Below the pieces are notes generated by a model, which was not told the origin of the DNA, did not search any database, and saw only the letters and a list, made by a program, of their open reading frames with translations. From Melaminivora suipulveris (GTDB taxonomy: Bacteria > Pseudomonadota > Gammaproteobacteria > Burkholderiales > Burkholderiaceae_C): 64,000 nt of DNA. This document shows positions 17,332 to 25,382 of this stretch, piece by piece. The stretch covers positions 1,740,501 through 1,804,500 of the forward strand of contig NZ_CP027667.1 in NCBI RefSeq assembly GCF_003008575.1. Direction: 5' to 3'. The stretch's first letter is position 1; each line of letters opens with the position of its first letter. The position numbers and the translations under genes are program-made.

Positions 17332-18222
17332 TCAGGCCAATTCTGCGCGGCCGTGGCTCAGCACGATCTTGTCACGCTCGGCCACACGGGCGCGCAGTTG
17401 ATACTGGCCCGCCTGCCCCGGCACGCGCCAGATCTCGGTGACCAGCGTCTCGCCCGGATAGACCGGCGCGGCGAAGCGGATGTCCAGCGCCCTCAGGCGC
17501 GACGCATCGCCACCCGCGCACTGGCGCAGCAGCGCCCAGGCGACCAGGCCGTAGCTGGCCAGACCGTGCAGGATGGGCCGCTCGAAGCCGGCCTTGCGCG
17601 CCACGGCCGGGTCGGCGTGCAGCGGGTTGTAGTCGCCCATCAGGCGGTACAACAGCGCCGCTTCGGGGCGGATGGCCTGCTCGTCGGTGAAATCCTGCGC
17701 CTGCCCCTCGGGCGTGGGAGCCAGCGCCGGCAGCGGCTCGTCGCTGGCCTGGCCGGCGCGCTGGCTGTAGCCGCCGTCGCCGCGCAGAAACGTCACCTGC
17801 GAAAGCGTCGCCAGCAGCTCGCCCGCGCTGCTCTCCAGCCGCCGCTCGGTCACCAGGATGGCGCCCTTGCCCTCGCCCTTGTCGATCAGGTGCGTGATGC
17901 GGCTCTTGCCGACCACTTCGCCGCTGGCCGGCAGCGGCTTGTGCCAGCGCACGCGCTGCTCGCCGTGCAAGAGCTTGACCCAGTCGATGCCGGTGTCCGG
18001 CTCGCGCGCCCAGAAGCCCGGATAGCCCAGCACCACCGCCAGCGTCGGCAGCGCGCGCAGTCCGCCTTCCAGGCCTTCGTAGGTGAAGGGCAGGTTCGCG
18101 GTGTCCAGCGGATCGTTGCCCAGGCCCAGGCTCAGCGCGTAGAGCATGGCGTCGCGCTCGGCGTAGTGCTGGTGCACCGGCGCGAAGGGGCGGTTCTTCA
18201 GGTGGTGGTAGTCGATGGCCAT
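17332..18222 (-). CDS. MaoC-family (R)-specific enoyl-CoA hydratase 2
   Basis: A 296-residue double-hotdog protein of the length of the hydratase-2 part of eukaryotic MFE-2. The hydratase-2 signature is at YRLMGDYNPLHADP (about 192-205), with catalytic Asp197 and His202, followed by FERPILHGLASYG. It hydrates trans-2-enoyl-CoA to (R)-3-hydroxyacyl-CoA. The SDR gene 13 bp upstream corresponds to the dehydrogenase half of MFE-2, so the pair should carry out two successive steps. Confidence 0.92.
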   Translation of the reverse strand: MAIDYHHLKNRPFAPVHQHYAERDAMLYALSLGLGNDPLDTANLPFTYEGLEGGLRALPTLAVVLGYPGFWAREPDTGIDWVKLLHGEQRVRWHKPLPASGEVVGKSRITHLIDKGEGKGAILVTERRLESSAGELLATLSQVTFLRGDGGYSQRAGQASDEPLPALAPTPEGQAQDFTDEQAIRPEAALLYRLMGDYNPLHADPAVARKAGFERPILHGLASYGLVAWALLRQCAGGDASRLRALDIRFAAPVYPGETLVTEIWRVPGQAGQYQLRARVAERDKIVLSHGRAELA

Positions 18223-18235
18223 GACCGCGCCCTCG

Positions 18236-19165
18236 TCAGACGGGATCCCAGCTGAAGACGTCGCCCGAGCGCTCCATCGGCACGAAACTGCTCTTGAGCG
18301 CAGGCATGCCGTGCGCGGCGATGTCCTGGGGCGTCCAGCCCTCGCTCCTGTGCACCGAGCGCACGGGGCGTGGCTGACTCATCAGGAAGATCTCGTTGTT
18401 GCGCACGGCAAAGACCTGCGCGTTCACTTCCCTTGCCGCATCCGACAGCAGGTACACAGCGAGAGGCGCTATCTTGTTGGGCGTCATCTGCTGGATCTTG
18501 GCCACGCGCGCCTGCTGCTCGGGCGTGTCGGTGGGAATCGACCCGATCATGCGGCTCCAGGCGAAGGGCGCGATGCAGTTGGAGCGCACGTGGAACTTGG
18601 CCATGTCCAGCGCGATGCTCTTGGACAGCGCCACCAGCGCGAGTTTTGCCGCGCTGTAGTTGGCCTGGCCGAAGTTGCCGATCAGCCCCGAGGTGGACGT
18701 CATGTGCACGAAGGCGCCCGACTCCTGCTCCTTGAAGTGGTTGGCGGCGGCGCGGCTCATGTAGTAGCTGCCGTACAGGTGCACTTTCAGCACCGCGTCC
18801 CACTCGTCCAGGCTCATCTTGTGGAAGAACCGGTCGCGCAGGATGCCGGCGTTGTTGACCACGCCGTCGATGCGCCCGAAGTGGTCCAGCGCGCTTTGCA
18901 CGATGCGCCCGGCCGCTGCGGCCTCGGCCACGCTGTCGGTGTTGGCCACGGCCTGGCCGCCGGCGGCGCGGATCTCGTCGACGACTTTTTGCGCCGGGCC
19001 GGCGTCCTGGCCCTCACCGCTGGTGGAGGTGCCGATATCGTTGACCACCACCTGCGCGCCCTGCGCCGCCATGGCCAGCGCGATGTCGCGGCCGATGCCG
19101 CCGCCCGCCCCCGTCACCACCACCACCTTGCCCTGCATCATCGTGTCGCCTGCTTGCTGCGCCAT
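18236..19165 (-). CDS. MFE-2-type (R)-3-hydroxyacyl-CoA dehydrogenase (SDR)
   Basis: A 309-residue short-chain dehydrogenase. TGAGGGIG (18-25) binds the dinucleotide, NNAG lies at 104-107, and the catalytic residues are in STSG (157-160), Tyr170 and Lys174 (ANYSAAK). NNAGILRDR and GNFGQANYSAAKL closely resemble the dehydrogenase domain of peroxisomal multifunctional enzyme 2. The start at 19165 (MAQQAG) has GAAAGG upstream; a longer start at 19243 is rejected because it encodes an Arg-rich tail without homology. First gene of the minus-strand operon that runs toward 11.2 kb. Confidence 0.9.
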   Translation of the reverse strand: MAQQAGDTMMQGKVVVVTGAGGGIGRDIALAMAAQGAQVVVNDIGTSTSGEGQDAGPAQKVVDEIRAAGGQAVANTDSVAEAAAAGRIVQSALDHFGRIDGVVNNAGILRDRFFHKMSLDEWDAVLKVHLYGSYYMSRAAANHFKEQESGAFVHMTSTSGLIGNFGQANYSAAKLALVALSKSIALDMAKFHVRSNCIAPFAWSRMIGSIPTDTPEQQARVAKIQQMTPNKIAPLAVYLLSDAAREVNAQVFAVRNNEIFLMSQPRPVRSVHRSEGWTPQDIAAHGMPALKSSFVPMERSGDVFSWDPV

Positions 19166-19363
19166 GCCGTTTGCCTTTCTTGTCCTGGTTGATCCGATTC
19201 GTGAACCCGCCCAAGCATGGCCGCAAAGCCGCCCGCGCGCCATTTGGCAATCACGAGGCCGGGCTTTGGCTGGCTGAAAGCGCCGCGCGGTTCACGGCCG
19301 CCGAAGGCACGCTTTCACAAACGCGGATTGCGCCCGGCTGCTTCCGCGCCGACCATCGCGGCC

Positions 19364-20260
19364 ATGACCGATATGCCGCCCTCCGCTCCCCTGGACGCCG
19401 CTGCCGTGGCGCACCTGCAAGCCTGGCAGGGGAAAAGCGAGACCCTGCACGACCGCGCCGCGCTGCAGCCGCTGGCCGCGCTGTCGGCCACGCTGGGCCG
19501 AGACGAACCGGCGCCCACTGCTGGCAACACGGTGCCGCCGCTGTGGCACTGGCTGTACTTTTTGCCGCTGGCGCCGCGCGGCGAGATCGGACCGGACGGG
19601 CACCCCAGGCGCGGCGGCTTTCTACCACCCGTGCCGCTGCCGCGGCGCATGTGGGCCGGCGCGCGGCTGAAGTGGGAGGCGGGTAACCCGCTGCGCGCGG
19701 GCCACGAGCTGTCGCGCGCCTCCACCATCGATTCGGTGGCGCACAAGAGCGGGCGCTCGGGCGAGCTGTTGTTCGTGCAGGTCACGCATCGCTATGCCAA
19801 CGACGCGGGCCTGGCGCTGACTGAAGAGCACGACATCGTCTACCGCCCCATGCCCGCGCCGGGCAGCGCCGCGCCCGCGCCGCAAAAGCCGCCGCTGGCC
19901 GGACAGGCCCGGTGGTCGCGCAGCGTGCAGGCCGATCCGGTGCTGCTGTTTCGCTACTCGGCCCTGACCTTCAACGGCCACCGCATCCACTACGACCGCG
20001 ACTACGCCACGCAGGTCGAGGGCTATCCCGGCCTGGTGGTGCACGGCCCGCTGCTGGCGACTTTGCTGATCGAGCTGCTGAAGAGCGAGATGCCCGGCGC
20101 GCAGCTTCTCGGCTTCGACTTTCGCGCCGTGCGGCCGACCTTCGATCTGCACCCGTTCACCGTCAACGGCAGACCGTCTGCGGACGGGCGCAGCATCGAG
20201 CTGTGGACCGAGGACCACGAAGGCTGGCTGACCATGCAGGCCACGGCGACCGTCACCTGA
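19364..20260 (+). CDS. HTD2-like MaoC dehydratase, probable itaconyl-CoA/mesaconyl-C4-CoA hydratase
   Basis: A 298-residue double-hotdog protein of the FAS1-like dehydratase group (HTD2, mesaconyl-C4-CoA hydratase). The key region is YSALTFNGHRIHYDRDYA (about 228-245) followed by EGYPGLVVHGPLLATLL. Gene context is the main guide to the substrate: acyl-CoA dehydrogenase, CaiB transferase, PrpD-like protein and HpcH/HpaI lyase follow, the same families as the Pseudomonas aeruginosa itaconate operon, where the MaoC-type Ich hydrates itaconyl-CoA to citramalyl-CoA. The ATG at 19364 is chosen over an upstream one at 19217, which would run back over the divergent promoter region. Confidence 0.83.
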   Translation: MTDMPPSAPLDAAAVAHLQAWQGKSETLHDRAALQPLAALSATLGRDEPAPTAGNTVPPLWHWLYFLPLAPRGEIGPDGHPRRGGFLPPVPLPRRMWAGARLKWEAGNPLRAGHELSRASTIDSVAHKSGRSGELLFVQVTHRYANDAGLALTEEHDIVYRPMPAPGSAAPAPQKPPLAGQARWSRSVQADPVLLFRYSALTFNGHRIHYDRDYATQVEGYPGLVVHGPLLATLLIELLKSEMPGAQLLGFDFRAVRPTFDLHPFTVNGRPSADGRSIELWTEDHEGWLTMQATATVT

Positions 20261-20264
20261 AGTT

Positions 20265-20321
20265 CAGCTATCGAAAATATAGCTGCCTGCGCTTATTGCA
20301 CGCTGACTAATTGGCAAAAAC
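20265..20321 (+). repeat. Dispersed intergenic repeat, copy 3
   Basis: Begins 4 bp after the hydratase stop and contains CTATCGAAAATATAGCTG, then GCGCTTATTGCACGCTGACT. It fills nearly all of the gap to the acyl-CoA dehydrogenase. Confidence 0.75.
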
Positions 20322-20340
20322 ACTTGAAATCCGAGAAAAA

Positions 20341-21507
20341 ATGATCGAACAGACCCTGTCCAACAACTACCCCGAGCTGCGCGAGGCGGTGCGCGACCTG
20401 TGCAAGCAGTTCCCCGATGAATACTTCCGCAAGGTCGACGAGCAGCGCGCCTACCCGGCCGAGTTCGTCGACGCGCTGACGCAGGCCGGCTGGCTGGCCG
20501 CCCTGATCCCCACCGAGTACGGCGGCTCGGGCCTGGGCCTGGCCGAGGCCAGCGTGATCATGGAGGAGATCAACCGCGCGGGCGGCAACGCCGGCGCCTG
20601 CCACGGGCAGATGTACAACATGGGCACGCTCTTGCGCCACGGCTCCACCGCGCAAAAGGAGCGCTTTCTGCCGAAGATCGCCAGCGGCCAGTGGCGCCTG
20701 CAATCCATGGGCGTGACCGAGCCGACCACCGGCACCGACACCACCAAGATCAAGACCAGCGCGGTGAAAAAGGACGGCCGCTACGTGGTCAACGGCCAGA
20801 AGGTCTGGATCTCGCGCGTGCAGCACTCGGACTGGATGATCCTGCTGGCGCGCACCACGCCGCTGGCCGAGGTGACGAAGAAGAGCGAGGGCATGTCGAT
20901 CTTCATGGTCGACCTGGCCGAGGCGCAAAAGAACGGCCTCACCGTGCGCCCCATCCCCAACATGGTCAACCACGAGACCAACGAACTGTTCTTCGAGAAC
21001 CTGGAAATCCCCGAGGAGAACCTGATCGGCGAGGAAGGCAAGGGCTTCAAGTACATCCTGGACGGCCTGAACGCCGAGCGCACGCTGATCGCCGCCGAGT
21101 GCATCGGCGACGGCTACTGGTTCATCGACCGCGTGACCGCCTATGCCCGCGACCGCCAGGTCTTCGGCCGGCCCATCGGCCAGAACCAGGGCGTGCAGTT
21201 CCCCATCGCCGAGGCTTTCATCGAAGTGGAAGCGGCCAACCTGATGCGCTGGAAGGCCTGCGAGCTGTTCGACGCGCATGAGCCCATGGGCGCGCAGGCC
21301 AACATGGCCAAGTACCTGGCGGCCAAGGCGAGCTGGGAGGCGGCCAACGCCTGCCTGCAATTCCACGGCGGTTTTGGTTTTGCCTGCGAGTACGACGTGG
21401 AGCGCAAATTCCGCGAGACGCGGCTGTACCAGGTGGCGCCGATTTCCACCAACCTGATCTTTTCCTACGTGGCCGAGCACATCCTCAAACTGCCGCGCTC
21501 GTTTTGA
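20341..21507 (+). CDS. Acyl-CoA dehydrogenase (base on internal helix)
   Basis: A 388-residue acyl-CoA dehydrogenase with GVTEPTTGTDTTK, NGQKVWISR, DRQVFGRPIGQ and HGGFGFACEYDVER. The C-terminal Glu of medium-chain enzymes is absent (LYQVAPISTN instead of YEGT). A Glu in the position used by isovaleryl-CoA and long-chain dehydrogenases is present (E246 in DGLNAERTL). In the itaconate operon of Pseudomonas aeruginosa an acyl-CoA dehydrogenase gene of unsettled role occupies the same place. The ATG at 20341 is chosen; a TTG at 20311 in the repeat is an alternative with no better ribosome-binding site. Confidence 0.9.
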   Translation: MIEQTLSNNYPELREAVRDLCKQFPDEYFRKVDEQRAYPAEFVDALTQAGWLAALIPTEYGGSGLGLAEASVIMEEINRAGGNAGACHGQMYNMGTLLRHGSTAQKERFLPKIASGQWRLQSMGVTEPTTGTDTTKIKTSAVKKDGRYVVNGQKVWISRVQHSDWMILLARTTPLAEVTKKSEGMSIFMVDLAEAQKNGLTVRPIPNMVNHETNELFFENLEIPEENLIGEEGKGFKYILDGLNAERTLIAAECIGDGYWFIDRVTAYARDRQVFGRPIGQNQGVQFPIAEAFIEVEAANLMRWKACELFDAHEPMGAQANMAKYLAAKASWEAANACLQFHGGFGFACEYDVERKFRETRLYQVAPISTNLIFSYVAEHILKLPRSF

Positions 21508-21510
21508 TAT

Positions 21511-21660
21511 GGGCATCCCCCTGAGCGGCTTGCGCCGCTTCCCCCTTCTCTCGGCTTGCTGCGCAATCCGGGAAGGGGGACGACGCCAGCGCGGCGGGGC
21601 GGCCCTTGCACGGCGTCCGCTGGTCCGCGGCGCGCCGGTTTCAAGCGTGGCGCTACTTGC
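21511..21660. repeat. Hairpin-rich intergenic element
   Basis: The 174 bp gap between the dehydrogenase and the CaiB gene holds a 6 bp stem (AGCGGC at 21524-21529, GCCGCT at 21534-21539) followed by an 8 bp stem (CCCCCTTC at 21541-21548, GAAGGGGG at 21572-21579) and GC-rich sequence ending near GGCGTCCGCTGG. From memory, similar sequence is common between genes in Comamonadaceae. It could act as an attenuator or mRNA stabiliser inside the operon. Confidence 0.5.
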
Positions 21661-21681
21661 CGCACCCATGGTTTGCAAGTC

Positions 21682-22860
21682 ATGACCAACAGCATCCGAC
21701 CCCTGGACGGCATCACCGTCGTCTCCCTGGAACACGCCGTCGCCGCGCCGTTTTGCACGCGCCAGCTCGCCGACCTGGGCGCGCGCGTCATCAAGGTCGA
21801 GCGCCCCGGCAGCGGCGACTTCGCGCGCGGCTATGACACGCGGGTGCGCGGGCAGTCCTCGCACTTCACCTGGATCAATCGCAGCAAGGAAAGCCTGGCG
21901 CTGGACCTGAAGCAGCCCGAGGCGCTGGATGCGCTGATGGAGCTGCTGGGCCAGGCCGACGTGCTGGTGCAAAACCTCGCGCCCGGCGCCGCGGCGCGCA
22001 TGGGCCTGTCGTATGAGGCCCTGCGCGCGGCGCATCCGCGCCTGATCGTGTGCGACATCTCCGGCTATGGCGCCGACGGCCCGTACCGCGACAAGAAGGC
22101 CTACGACCTGTTGATCCAGAGCGAGGCCGGTTTTCTGTCCGTCACCGGCTCGCCGGACGAGCCCGCCAAGGCCGGCATCTCGGTGGCCGACATAGCAGCC
22201 GGCATGTATGCCTACTCCAGCATCCTGTCTGCCCTGCTGCTGCGCGGCAAGACGGGAGAGGGGAGCCACATCGACGTCTCCATGCTGGAGGCCATGGCCG
22301 AGTGGATGGGCTATCCGCTGTACTACGCCTACGACGGCGCCGAGCCGCCGCCGCGCGCCGGCGCCGCGCACGCCAGCATCTACCCCTACGGGCCCTTTGC
22401 CGCAGGCGATGGCGGCGCCGTCATGCTGGGCCTGCAAAACGAGCGCGAATGGCAGGCCTTTTGCGCGCAGGTCTTGCAGATGCCGCAGCTCGCCGATGAC
22501 CCGCGCTTTGCCAGCAATGCGCTGCGCAACCAGCACCGGGAGGAACTCAAGGCGCAGATCCTGGAGGTCTTCAGCCAGCTCAGCGCCGCCCAGGTCATCG
22601 AGCGCCTGGACGGCGCAGCCATCGCCAACGCGCGCATGAACGACATGGCGGAGCTGTGGGCGCACCCGCAACTGGCCGCCCGTGCGCGCTGGCGCGACGT
22701 CGGCACACCTGCGGGCGACGTGCCGGCGCTGCTGCCGCCGGGTGTGAGCAGCGCCTTCGAGCCGCGCATGGACGCCGTGCCCGCCGTGGGCCAGCACACG
22801 CGCGCCATCCTGGCCGGGCTGGGCTGGGACGAGGCGCGCATCGCTGCGCTGGTGCGCTGA
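21682..22860 (+). CDS. CaiB/BaiF (family III) CoA-transferase, probable itaconate CoA-transferase
   Basis: A 392-residue family III CoA-transferase. The catalytic Asp that forms the acyl-anhydride intermediate is D170 in SVADIAAGMYAYS, and DISGYGADGPYRDKKAYDLL and GEGSHIDVSMLEAM are typical. These enzymes transfer CoA from succinyl-CoA or another donor to a free acid. Because of its neighbours, itaconate activation is the best guess. The ATG at 21682 begins the conserved TNSIRPLDGITVVSLE; the in-frame start at 21556 falls in the hairpin-rich element. Confidence 0.87.
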   Translation: MTNSIRPLDGITVVSLEHAVAAPFCTRQLADLGARVIKVERPGSGDFARGYDTRVRGQSSHFTWINRSKESLALDLKQPEALDALMELLGQADVLVQNLAPGAAARMGLSYEALRAAHPRLIVCDISGYGADGPYRDKKAYDLLIQSEAGFLSVTGSPDEPAKAGISVADIAAGMYAYSSILSALLLRGKTGEGSHIDVSMLEAMAEWMGYPLYYAYDGAEPPPRAGAAHASIYPYGPFAAGDGGAVMLGLQNEREWQAFCAQVLQMPQLADDPRFASNALRNQHREELKAQILEVFSQLSAAQVIERLDGAAIANARMNDMAELWAHPQLAARARWRDVGTPAGDVPALLPPGVSSAFEPRMDAVPAVGQHTRAILAGLGWDEARIAALVR

Positions 22861-22920
22861 TGTGCCACATCGCGCCCGCCGCCCTGCCTACCTGTTCGCA
22901 AAAGACAGAGACATGCACGA

Positions 22921-22974
22921 ACACTATCAAAACATGAGCGTACCAGGCTTATTCCACGCCGGCTGGGAACCAAA
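22921..22974 (+). repeat. Dispersed intergenic repeat, copy 4
   Basis: Contains CTATCAAAACATGAGCG, then GCTTATTCCACGCCGGCTGG, and ends directly at the ATG of the MmgE/PrpD gene, so it supplies that gene's translation start region. Confidence 0.75.
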
Positions 22975-24345
22975 ATGACCAAAAATCCGCCCTCTTCCAC
23001 CGCCATTCACCCGCTGGCGCGCTTCGCTGCTGAACTGCGCTGGCAGGACATCCCCGAACCCGTGCAGCGCCGCGCCGAAGACCTGTGGGTCGACTGGTTC
23101 GGCTCGGTACTGGCCGGCTGCCGCGCGCGGCCCGTGGCCAGCATCACGCGCTTCGCCCGCTCGCAGGGCCCGAGTGAAGGGCCCAGCGAAGTCATCGGCC
23201 ACGCGGGCGCCAGCACCTCGCCCATGATGGCCGCGCTGGCCAACGCCGCCGCCTCGCACGTGGCCGAGCAGGACGACGTGCACAACGGCTCGGTGTTCCA
23301 CCCGGCTGCCGTGGTCTTTCCGCCGGCGCTGGCCGTGGCGCAGAGCATCGGCGCCAGCGGCGAAGAGCTCATGGCGGCCTGCGTGGCAGGCTACGAGGTG
23401 GGCATACGCGTGGGCGAGTTCCTGGGCCGCAGCCACTACAAAATCTTCCACACCACCGCCACTGCCGGCACGCTGGCCGCCGCCGCCGCCGTGGGCCGAC
23501 TGCTGGAGCTGTCGCCTGAGCAGATGCAGCACGCCTTCGGCTCGGCCGGCACGCAGTCCGCCGGGTTGTGGGAGTTCTTGCGCACCGCGGCTGACAGCAA
23601 GCAGCTGCACACCGCCCACGCCGCCGCCGCCGGGCTGATGGCGGCCTACCTGGCCCGAGACGATTTCACCGGCGCGCAGGACATCTTCACGGGGCCGCAA
23701 GGGCTGGCGGCCGGCATGTCGCGCGACAGCGACCCCACGCGCCTGACCGACGGCCTGGGCACCCGCTGGGCCACGGCCGAAACGTCATTCAAATGGCATG
23801 CCTCGTGCCGCCATACGCACCCGGCGGCCGATGCGCTCTTGCAGGTCATGCACGAACACAACCTGAAGCTCCAGGACATCGCCCACATCACCTGCCACGT
23901 GCACCAGGGCGCCATCGACGTGCTGGGCCCGGTGGTCTCTCCCGCCACGGTGCATCAGTCGAAGTTCTCCATGGGCACGGTGCTGGCGCTGGCCGCCCGC
24001 TTCGGCCACGCGGGCCTCACCGAGTTCGACGACGAATACCTGGCGCCTGAGACCGTGGCATTGCGGGGCAAGGTCAGCATGGTGCTGGACCCCGAGGTCG
24101 ACGGCGCCTACCCGCGCCGCTGGCTGGGCCGCGTCACGGTGCAGACCGCCGACGGGCGCCAGCTCACCGGCCGCGTGGACGAACCCAAGGGCGATCCCGG
24201 CAACACCCTCACGCGCGGGGAACTCACTGCCAAGGCGCTACGCCTGGCGGCCTACGGCGGCGCCGTCAGCCCGGCCGACGCCGAAGCCGCCGTGCAGCGC
24301 CTGTGGCAGGTGGCGCAATGGCCGCGCGTGGAAGCGCTGCTGTGA
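22975..24345 (+). CDS. MmgE/PrpD family protein
   Basis: A 456-residue member of the 2-methylcitrate dehydratase/cis-aconitate decarboxylase/iminodisuccinate epimerase superfamily. ASHVAEQDDVHNGSVFHPAA and FKWHASCRHTHPAADA mark the fold and active-site region. The family includes the enzyme that makes itaconate in mammals, and an MmgE/PrpD gene is part of the Pseudomonas aeruginosa itaconate catabolic operon. The exact reaction here is not known. It follows a dispersed repeat and its stop shares one base with the lyase start (TGATG). Confidence 0.88.
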   Translation: MTKNPPSSTAIHPLARFAAELRWQDIPEPVQRRAEDLWVDWFGSVLAGCRARPVASITRFARSQGPSEGPSEVIGHAGASTSPMMAALANAAASHVAEQDDVHNGSVFHPAAVVFPPALAVAQSIGASGEELMAACVAGYEVGIRVGEFLGRSHYKIFHTTATAGTLAAAAAVGRLLELSPEQMQHAFGSAGTQSAGLWEFLRTAADSKQLHTAHAAAAGLMAAYLARDDFTGAQDIFTGPQGLAAGMSRDSDPTRLTDGLGTRWATAETSFKWHASCRHTHPAADALLQVMHEHNLKLQDIAHITCHVHQGAIDVLGPVVSPATVHQSKFSMGTVLALAARFGHAGLTEFDDEYLAPETVALRGKVSMVLDPEVDGAYPRRWLGRVTVQTADGRQLTGRVDEPKGDPGNTLTRGELTAKALRLAAYGGAVSPADAEAAVQRLWQVAQWPRVEALL

Positions 24346-25265
24346 TGGATAGCGCCCTGGCCCCCACGCTGGAGCGTGTCCGGCAGGCCTGCTCCTTCCT
24401 CTTCGTCCCCGCCACGCGCCCGGAGCGCCTGACCAAGGCCCTGGCCAGCGGCGCCGATCTGGTCATCGCCGACTGGGAGGACGCCGTGGCGCCACCCGAC
24501 AAGAATGGCGCCCGCGCGGCGCTGTTGCGGGCCGTGGAGGCGTTGCCCGAGTCCGAGCGCGCACGCGTGCTGGTGCGCGTCAACGCCGAGGGCACGCCCT
24601 GGTTCGAGGACGACCTGGCGGCGCTGGCGCAACTGACCGCGCGTGGCTGCGCCGGCTGCGTCGTCCCCAAAGCCGAGCGCGCCGACACGCTGGCGGCCGT
24701 GGCGCGGGCCGCCGGCAGTGCCGCCGCGCTGGTGCCACTGGTCGAGAGCGTGGCCGGGCTGCACGCGCTGGACGCGCTGGACGCGCTGGCGGCAGCGCCT
24801 CAGGTGGCACGCATCGCCTTCGGTCATCTGGACTTCCAGGTGGACGCGGGCATGGAATGCGCAGCAGACGAAGCCGAGCTGCTGCCCGTGCGCCTGGCCT
24901 TCGTGCTGGCCTCGCGCCGCGCGGGCCTGGCCGCGCCGGTGGACGGCGTGACGGTGGATGTGCAGGGCGCCGACCGTTTGGCTCAGGATGCCGAACGCGC
25001 CCGGCGCCTGGGCTTTGGCGGCAAGCTGTGCATCCACCCAGATCAGGTCGCGCCCCTGCACGCGGCCTTCGATCCGACGCCCGAGGCCGTGGCCCAGGCG
25101 CAGCGCGTGCTGCAGGCCCTGCAGGCGGCCGGCGGCGGCGTGGTGCAGCTCGATGGCCGCATGGTTGACGCCCCCGTGCTGCGCCAGGCCGAGCGGACGC
25201 TGGCACGACACGCGCGGGCGCGCTCGCGTGTCGCGCAGGTAGCGGCGCCGCTTCAGGCGCGCTGA
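24345..25265 (+). CDS. HpcH/HpaI-family lyase, probable (S)-citramalyl-CoA lyase
   Basis: A 306-residue CitE-like/HpcH aldolase. RSFLFVPATRPER-like sequence (SFLFVPATRPERLTKA, 17-32), LEDAV-like DWEDAV (43-48), and the metal ligands Glu134 (VESVAG) and Asp163 (FGHLDF) are visible; CIHPDQV near the C-terminus is also typical. It splits a 3-hydroxyacyl-CoA such as citramalyl-CoA or malyl-CoA. In the itaconate pathway it yields acetyl-CoA and pyruvate. The ATG at 24345 overlaps the PrpD stop by one base; the earlier start at 24303 is rejected because it lies inside that gene. Confidence 0.87.
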   Translation: MDSALAPTLERVRQACSFLFVPATRPERLTKALASGADLVIADWEDAVAPPDKNGARAALLRAVEALPESERARVLVRVNAEGTPWFEDDLAALAQLTARGCAGCVVPKAERADTLAAVARAAGSAAALVPLVESVAGLHALDALDALAAAPQVARIAFGHLDFQVDAGMECAADEAELLPVRLAFVLASRRAGLAAPVDGVTVDVQGADRLAQDAERARRLGFGGKLCIHPDQVAPLHAAFDPTPEAVAQAQRVLQALQAAGGGVVQLDGRMVDAPVLRQAERTLARHARARSRVAQVAAPLQAR

Positions 25266-25382
25266 TAGGCTTGGATATCCTGGCTCTGCGCCGTTTCTTC
25301 TCCGCTGCACGCGGCCTGCTTCGCACTCCTGGTCTTCTCCGCCTGGCGGCTGCGCGCGGCGCCCACCCCGTTTTCACCCTCC

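Noticed and set aside
20293..22797. An 834-codon open frame on the minus strand
   Set aside because: It is antisense to the acyl-CoA dehydrogenase and CaiB genes, which have intact motifs; composition is low-complexity.
22921..22974. Insertion-sequence end next to the PrpD-like gene
   Set aside because: It matches the small dispersed repeat family and has neither a transposase gene nor flanking duplications.
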